Below are positions 59,346-64,000 of a stretch of 64,000 bases of DNA, one piece after another. A program made the position numbers and the translations under genes. How positions within the stretch are numbered: position 1 is the first letter of the stretch; each line of letters opens with the position of its first letter. Below the pieces are notes generated by a model. It was not told where the DNA came from and ran no database searches. It saw only the letters and a program-made list of their open reading frames with translations. The DNA is from Brevibacillus_F sp035644815 (GTDB taxonomy: Bacteria; Bacillota; Bacilli; Brevibacillales; Brevibacillaceae): contig DASQNU010000134.1 of NCBI GenBank assembly GCA_035644815.1, positions 1-64,000 of the forward strand, written 5' to 3'.

Positions 59346-60353
59346 TTACACTTTCGCCAACTCTTTTCGATTCGGTGCGTGGGGAGGCTCTTCCATCCAC
59401 TCCCTTGCAATCAAGATATCCATCCCATCCTTGCCGTATTGCAGAACCTCACCGATGAGGCTCGAAAAATGTGCGACTAAATCCATGCGGGTTACGGTCG
59501 ACAAGGCATGCCCGATATACGTAAGTCCCGAGGAATTCATGATATTCATGAGCGACATGATCAGACGTTCGGAAAATGGGGATGTCGTGGAAGTCGTTAC
59601 CTCCGTATTTACCATCACGGTTCCTAACAGGTCCTCATTCATCATTTTTTCGTTTAGGAATCGAATCTGCTTGACAGCTAGTTCTTTCCCTCTTTCTAAA
59701 TAACGCTTTAGTTGCTCATCTTTGATTACCTGGATAAAACCGGTAAGAAGAATCAGCCCAAAGTAATTGCGTTCGATATTAAAAAACATTTCCTCGAGCT
59801 CGATCACATTGAGCGGTCTGGGTGTCTCCATCCATTTGGATATGAAGGTTTCCTTTTGTTTCACAAATTCAGCTTTATCGGGATACGGAATCATGGGCGG
59901 CCGGTCGTATATCCCTTTTTCCAGCATCAGTGATATAGACATGTTGTACAGCTTTTGAGTCGTATCCAGGCATTTGGAAAAAAAGAGACGGACATCCTCA
60001 CGGGCAACGTTGGACAGCAAAATACTGTAGGTGAGAAGCCCCATGCGACTCATGCCGTACAAATAACTTAGCGGAAACAGATCAAAAAAGAGTGGCGGCG
60101 CCGATAAATCCACATCCTTCTCCGAAAAACCAACAGGAACCGGAATCTGTTCCTTGGTGAAAATGTTGCCAATTTCTTTGACGTGGGTTTCTGAGGCGTG
60201 GAGTGCTTCCTCGATCAGCGGCTTGACTTCCTCATCCTCGATATACTGGAGAAAATGCTTTGACATACAAATGGAAATCGTATCACTGATGTAGGTAGAC
60301 CACAATGCAGCAATCTCCGTAGATGTCAGTCCAACAACGTGTTTGTGCTCCAT
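59346..60353 (-). CDS. DUF3231 family protein
   Basis: 335 residues of two similar helical halves (each about 160): LTSTEIAALWSTYISDTIS opens the first and VIELEEMFFNIERNYFGLIL the second. This is the ferritin-like, coat-protein-X-like DUF3231 family of spore formers, of unknown function. AAGGAG precedes the start. Position near membrane proteins might point to a role at the spore surface; this is inference. Confidence 0.85.
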   Translation of the reverse strand: MEHKHVVGLTSTEIAALWSTYISDTISICMSKHFLQYIEDEEVKPLIEEALHASETHVKEIGNIFTKEQIPVPVGFSEKDVDLSAPPLFFDLFPLSYLYGMSRMGLLTYSILLSNVAREDVRLFFSKCLDTTQKLYNMSISLMLEKGIYDRPPMIPYPDKAEFVKQKETFISKWMETPRPLNVIELEEMFFNIERNYFGLILLTGFIQVIKDEQLKRYLERGKELAVKQIRFLNEKMMNEDLLGTVMVNTEVTTSTTSPFSERLIMSLMNIMNSSGLTYIGHALSTVTRMDLVAHFSSLIGEVLQYGKDGMDILIAREWMEEPPHAPNRKELAKV

Positions 60354-60485
60354 CTCATTCTCCTTATGAAACCATGATCCAAAATTTATCTAAAGTTTCT
60401 CCTAGAAGGATGGAATTATGCAGACCGTCCACGTTATGATAGATGAGACGCAAAAAGTGAATCTTCTTCATGAGGGGGACTGCTG

Positions 60486-61436
60486 GTGCAGCTATCCATG
60501 GTCAATAAATCAGATATATCCAGACTAAAAGGATTAGCGATGGCATTTACCGGGGCTGCGTTGTGGGGAATATCCGGGGCTGCCGCACAAGTGCTGTTTC
60601 AAGATATCGGCATACCACCAGGTTGGTTGGTGACGATTCGCCTGCTCTGCGCAGGAGGGTTGCTGCTCGTCATCGGGTTGCTTGGTCCGCATCGTCAGGA
60701 GGTCAGCCGCATTTGGACCAAACCGGGCGATCGCACACAGCTGATCATTTTCGCCATCTTCGGGATGCTCGGTGTCCAATACACCTACTTTGCCGCGATT
60801 GAGGCAGGCAATGCCGCTACCGCTACCTTGCTGCAATTTCTCGGCCCCGTCTTCATTACGGTCTTTTTGGCTCTACGGCTAATGAAATGGCCGAGCATTC
60901 AGGAATTTACAGCTCTTACCCTTGCTTGCGCAGGGATGTTTTTGCTCGTTACCAACGGCTCGCTGGAGGAGTTGTCGATTTCCACGTCTGCTGTACTGTG
61001 GGGGCTCGGCTCCGCCGTCACCGCTGCCTTTTATACCTTGTATCCAAAGCAGCTGCTGCAGCGGTGGAATTCCCTCGTGGTTGTGGGCTGGGGCATGTTG
61101 ATCGGCGGTCTTGGGCTGTCGGTTGTCAATCCTCCTTGGCAGATTAGCTTGGAGCTGCTTTCCCTCCAATCCCTGGCATTGATTGGTTTTGTCATTCTTT
61201 TCGGAACCTTGATCCCGTTCTATCTCTATATCGAAAGCCTGCGGTACATTTCTCCGGCAGAAGCAGGGGTGTTAAATTCAGCGGAACCATTATGTGCTGT
61301 CATCGTTTCCGTAGCCTTCCTGCATGTTTCCTTTGGGCTGTTTGAGGCCATCGGTGCCTTGTGCATCATAGCGACTGTCGCCTTGCTCACCTATCGGCCA
61401 GGAAAACGAAACGCAACAAAAGTCAGTCGAGACTGA
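60486..61436 (+). CDS. EamA/DMT family transporter
   Basis: 316 residues with ten helices in two EamA halves: GLAMAFTGAALWGISGAAAQVL opens the first and VLWGLGSAVTAAFYTLYPKQLL the second, with FLGPVFITVFLALRL in between. Metabolite export is the usual role. The GTG start follows GGGGGAC. Not obviously linked to the neighbours. Confidence 0.9.
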   Translation: MQLSMVNKSDISRLKGLAMAFTGAALWGISGAAAQVLFQDIGIPPGWLVTIRLLCAGGLLLVIGLLGPHRQEVSRIWTKPGDRTQLIIFAIFGMLGVQYTYFAAIEAGNAATATLLQFLGPVFITVFLALRLMKWPSIQEFTALTLACAGMFLLVTNGSLEELSISTSAVLWGLGSAVTAAFYTLYPKQLLQRWNSLVVVGWGMLIGGLGLSVVNPPWQISLELLSLQSLALIGFVILFGTLIPFYLYIESLRYISPAEAGVLNSAEPLCAVIVSVAFLHVSFGLFEAIGALCIIATVALLTYRPGKRNATKVSRD

Positions 61437-61499
61437 CGACAAATCCAAATTTTTGGTAACATATGGGTATCTCTTTGTAATCAAAAGGAGGCTCGCATA

Positions 61500-62618
61500 T
61501 TGAATATTCGTGAAGCCGATGCCGCTCGTGACGAGATTTATTTGTATGTCGGATCCTACACCAAGTATTCACCTACAGGTATAACCATTTATGCTTTTAA
61601 CCAGCATACCGGAGAACTGCGCTATATCGACAGCGTTTCCGGGATTGAGAATCCCTCCTATCTTGTGATACATCCGGTGAATCGCCATCTATACACGGTC
61701 AGTGAAGTCATGGAGTCGCAGGGAAAACAGAGCGGCCTGGTCGTTTCTTATGCAATCGATCCACAGACGGGCAGACTCAGCATGGTCAATCAGCAATTCT
61801 CGGAAGGTTCAGCACCTTGCTATCTCAGTCTGGATCAACAAGGCAAGCATGTGCTTGTCGCCAATTATGGCGGGGGAACGATCAGCGTGCTACCGCTGGA
61901 GGAGAACGGCCAGCTTGGCCAAGCCATCTGCACCGTCCATCATCAGGGCAGCAGCATCAAGCCACAGCAAAAAGCGCCACATCCCCACTTCATCCAGTAT
62001 GATCCCGACTATTCCTACGTATTTGTCGCTGATCTGGGGATTGATCAAGTGCTGCTGTATCGGCTTGACTCCTCTTCCCACTCCTTGTTGTTGCATGGTA
62101 CCGTGTCACTGCCAGCGGGTGCAGGCCCTCGCCATATCGCTTTTCATCCAGAACGACCCTATGTCTATGTGATCAATGAGCTGGACTCCACCATTGCCGC
62201 CTACTCCTTTTCCCGTGAAGAGGGGATGCTGGAAGCAATCCAGTCGGTTTCCACCCTACCGGATGATTGGGAAGGCAGAAATGATTGTGCGGATATCCAC
62301 CTCTCTCCCTGCGGCCGGTTTTTGTATGGCTCCAATCGCGGACATGACAGCATCGCCGTGTACCAGGTCGATACCGCGACTGGCCGTCTGGAATTACTTG
62401 AGCACGTATCTACTTACGGGCACAAGCCGCGCAATTTTGTCATCGCTCCCAATGGCCGCTTTCTCTTGGCAGCCAATCAAGGCTCGGATAATATCGTTAC
62501 ATACCAAATCGATCTACAATCGGGAAGGTTGCAAAAAATCGGTGAGCTTACCGGAATCTCGCAGCCCGTCTGCCTGAAATTGGTGGAAACGAGGATGCTA
62601 GCCCATGAAGCTGGATAG
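61500..62618 (+). CDS. Lactonase family seven-bladed beta-propeller protein
   Basis: 372 residues. The family features are YVGSYTKYSPTGITIYAF at the start, HPHFIQYDPDYSYVFVADLG in the middle, GPRHIAFHPERPYVYVINELDS and HKPRNFVIAPNGRFLLAANQGSDN, all standard for 6-phosphogluconolactonase-like (Pgl/YbhE) proteins. It may open 6-phosphogluconolactone in the pentose phosphate path. The TTG start follows AAGGAGG. It overlaps the next gene by 14 nt. Confidence 0.9.
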   Translation: MNIREADAARDEIYLYVGSYTKYSPTGITIYAFNQHTGELRYIDSVSGIENPSYLVIHPVNRHLYTVSEVMESQGKQSGLVVSYAIDPQTGRLSMVNQQFSEGSAPCYLSLDQQGKHVLVANYGGGTISVLPLEENGQLGQAICTVHHQGSSIKPQQKAPHPHFIQYDPDYSYVFVADLGIDQVLLYRLDSSSHSLLLHGTVSLPAGAGPRHIAFHPERPYVYVINELDSTIAAYSFSREEGMLEAIQSVSTLPDDWEGRNDCADIHLSPCGRFLYGSNRGHDSIAVYQVDTATGRLELLEHVSTYGHKPRNFVIAPNGRFLLAANQGSDNIVTYQIDLQSGRLQKIGELTGISQPVCLKLVETRMLAHEAG

Positions 62619-63561
62619 ACTGCTTGCCATCACTATGATTCTTATCCATAAAAAACGTGTTCAAGCAAAAGAATTGGCCGAGATGTTCGACGTTTCGGTA
62701 CGCACGATCTATCGGGATATCGAGACCATCAATCAGGCTGGCATCCCGATCGTCAGCTACCCCGGGGCGAACGGCGGAATCGGCATCGTGGAAAGCTATC
62801 GGCTCGATAAAAACATCCTCACCAAAGAAGAGATGGCCGCCATCGCGATTGCGTTGAAAAGTGTCTCCACTGGATATCACGATAACCACACCAACGTCGT
62901 CCTCAGCAAAATCGAGGGGATGCTGCGCACGCAGGAAGCCCAACAATTCAAAACGATCAGTGAGCAGGTGTTTATTGATGTAAGCCCATGGAATACAGAG
63001 CTCTCGCAAAAGGAAAAGATTACGCAGCTCCGGCAATCCATCGCTGCCTCCCACCTTGTTTCTTTTGTTTACCATCCCGCTTCCGGCGAACCGTCGCAGC
63101 GTACAGTCGAACCGCATACGCTCATTTTAAAGGCGCAAAAGTGGTATCTGTATGCCTATTGCCAGAGTCGCCAGGATTTTCGGCTTTTTAAGGTGGCCCG
63201 CATAAAAGACCTTTTCATTCATCCAGACGACACCTTCCAACGGAGAGAAATTGCGTTGGAGCAAAACGTCTGGAGCAAGAATTTGCATAACTCTACGCAA
63301 GTGATCGACCTAGTATTGCGCTTTTCGCCTAGCATGCGGCACAGGGTAGAGGAATGGTTCGGCATGGAGTCGATAACCTATGAAGCCGATGGTTCCTGCG
63401 TCGTACGGGTCGACTATCCGGAGGACGAATGGCTGTACGGCTTTGTGCTCAGCTTTGGACACCATGTCGAAGTCATCGAGCCGGTGCATCTCAGAAGCAT
63501 TATTCGTGATCGTGCCCAAAAAACGTTTACCCTCTACGCCACTGTTTCCCAAGAAACATGA
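62605..63561 (+). CDS. YafY-type transcriptional regulator (HTH-WYL)
   Basis: 318 residues. N-terminal HTH_11 (KELAEMFDVSVRTIYRDIETIN), then the WYL domain from about 135 (LVSFVYHPASGEPSQRTVEPHTLILKAQKWYLYAYC) and a WCX-like C-terminus. Such regulators bind nucleotides or other small ligands. It overlaps the lactonase gene by 14 nt, so the two are translated together, and the lactonase gene may be its target. Confidence 0.92.
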   Translation: MKLDRLLAITMILIHKKRVQAKELAEMFDVSVRTIYRDIETINQAGIPIVSYPGANGGIGIVESYRLDKNILTKEEMAAIAIALKSVSTGYHDNHTNVVLSKIEGMLRTQEAQQFKTISEQVFIDVSPWNTELSQKEKITQLRQSIAASHLVSFVYHPASGEPSQRTVEPHTLILKAQKWYLYAYCQSRQDFRLFKVARIKDLFIHPDDTFQRREIALEQNVWSKNLHNSTQVIDLVLRFSPSMRHRVEEWFGMESITYEADGSCVVRVDYPEDEWLYGFVLSFGHHVEVIEPVHLRSIIRDRAQKTFTLYATVSQET

Positions 63562-63609
63562 CAAGCTGCTATCAGCTTTGGTTCGCTAGAAACCGTCTAG
63601 CTACAAAGC

Positions 63610-63650
63610 AAAACCCCTGGCGATCCGATAGTCGTCAGGGGTTTTCTTAT
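63610..63650. terminator. Bidirectional terminator
   Basis: AAAACCCCTG pairs with CAGGGGTTTT between the WYL regulator and the convergent partial gene. Confidence 0.85.
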
Positions 63651-63658
63651 GCTGCTAA

Positions 63659-64000
63659 TTATTCATCCAGCGTAGTTGCAAAGATCGCATTGGCCAGCAT
63701 CCGATAGCTGAACTGCGGATGAGCCCGCCATACCAGATCATTCGCAAACAACGTAATATCCTCGTCGCCATTTTCCAGCGTAAAAGCCATTACCTGTCCT
63801 TTTACGTCCTCGTGACCTGGCCACCACCCCGTTTTGAAGTAATCCCGCTCATCACTGACGGTAATCAGCGTCTGCGCATCTTCCGGAACTTCCGTAATCC
63901 ACGAGCCGGATGCACTATATACAAGCTCCTCTTCGTCATAGGCAGCTGTCACTGCGCTCTCCTGAGAAAGTTGCGCTCGCAGCAGACCTTCATGATAAAA
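63659..64000 (-). CDS. Partial protein, C-terminal part of a probable M14-type carboxypeptidase
   Basis: 114 codons are read up to the window edge; the start is missing. Visible pieces are GSWITEVPED, FKTGWWPGHEDVKGQVMAFTLEN and LFANDLVWRAHPQFSYRMLANAIF, a C-terminal pattern I associate with secreted M14 zinc carboxypeptidases of Bacillales. The catalytic part lies outside, so the assignment is tentative. Confidence 0.5.
   Translation of the reverse strand, partial: FYHEGLLRAQLSQESAVTAAYDEEELVYSASGSWITEVPEDAQTLITVSDERDYFKTGWWPGHEDVKGQVMAFTLENGDEDITLFANDLVWRAHPQFSYRMLANAIFATTLDE

Overview
The window reads as a low-to-mid GC Firmicute chromosome, most likely Brevibacillus or a close Paenibacillaceae/Bacillaceae relative. 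The basis is strong AGGAGG-type ribosome binding sites with many GTG and TTG starts, B. subtilis-like genes (spo0M, yugP, yneF, ntdP, ygaD, gsaB, fabL, yfhP, LiaFSR), two FMN riboswitches and a ydaO-type c-di-AMP riboswitch. No rRNA, tRNA, CRISPR array, transposase or integrase was seen. The genus is inference from gene content; no database search was run.

Layout. 1-3.6 kb (minus): a GNAT enzyme cut by the left edge, PduO-type cobalamin adenosyltransferase, a methyltransferase, an M42 peptidase and Bcp peroxiredoxin. 3.7-5.1 kb (plus): an HTH regulator and a HAD phosphatase. 5.2-6.2 kb: riboflavin ECF component RibU behind an FMN riboswitch with an attenuator. 6.2-8.8 kb: an ABC exporter with two unlike permeases. 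9-20.6 kb: gsaB, yugP, spo0M, a beta-hydroxyacid dehydrogenase, two MFS exporters around a tiny membrane peptide, ygaD, ntdP, a GNAT enzyme and fabL. 20.7-24 kb: a DUF2339/DUF3999 pair and a 74-residue protein. 24.1-25 kb: four very small genes, two of them YrzI-like, with tandem terminators. 25-31.5 kb: mutY, yfhP, a cation efflux protein, an MFS exporter with a palindromic operator, sodA and a DUF2243 protein. 31.6-36.9 kb: a TSUP exporter, a glycerate use cluster (GntP permease, glycerate kinase, CdaR regulator) and two small membrane proteins. 37-38.2 kb: an endolysin-holin pair with no prophage around it. 38.2-43.6 kb: a PrpE-like phosphatase and a cell-envelope stress operon liaI-liaH-methyltransferase-liaF-liaS-liaR. 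43.6-44.6 kb: a c-di-AMP riboswitch and an NlpC/P60 cell wall hydrolase. 44.7-48.6 kb: an FMN riboswitch and ribD-ribE-ribBA-ribH. 48.6-52.1 kb: a LysE exporter, a two-component system and an unknown protein. 52.1-55.2 kb: a gap, then a secreted protein of ten Ig-like repeats. 55.3-64 kb: an unknown protein, rlmD, three small membrane proteins, a DUF3231 protein, an EamA transporter, a lactonase overlapping a WYL regulator, and a partial protein cut by the right edge.

How it fits together. The order yfhP-mutY ... fabL ... ntdP-ygaD ... gsaB ... bcp matches the B. subtilis yfhP-yfhQ-fabL-ygaC-ygaD-gsaB-ygaF region, opened up by inserted transporters and small genes. Flavin supply is controlled twice by FMN, at uptake (ribU) and synthesis (ribDEBAH). 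Envelope homeostasis recurs: LiaIH-FSR, a c-di-AMP-sensing wall hydrolase with a WalR-like box, a FapR-like box before fabL, and an orphan lysis cassette. The least explained parts are the micro-gene array at 24.2-25.0 kb, the methyltransferase inside the lia operon and the membrane protein trio at 57.3-59.3 kb.
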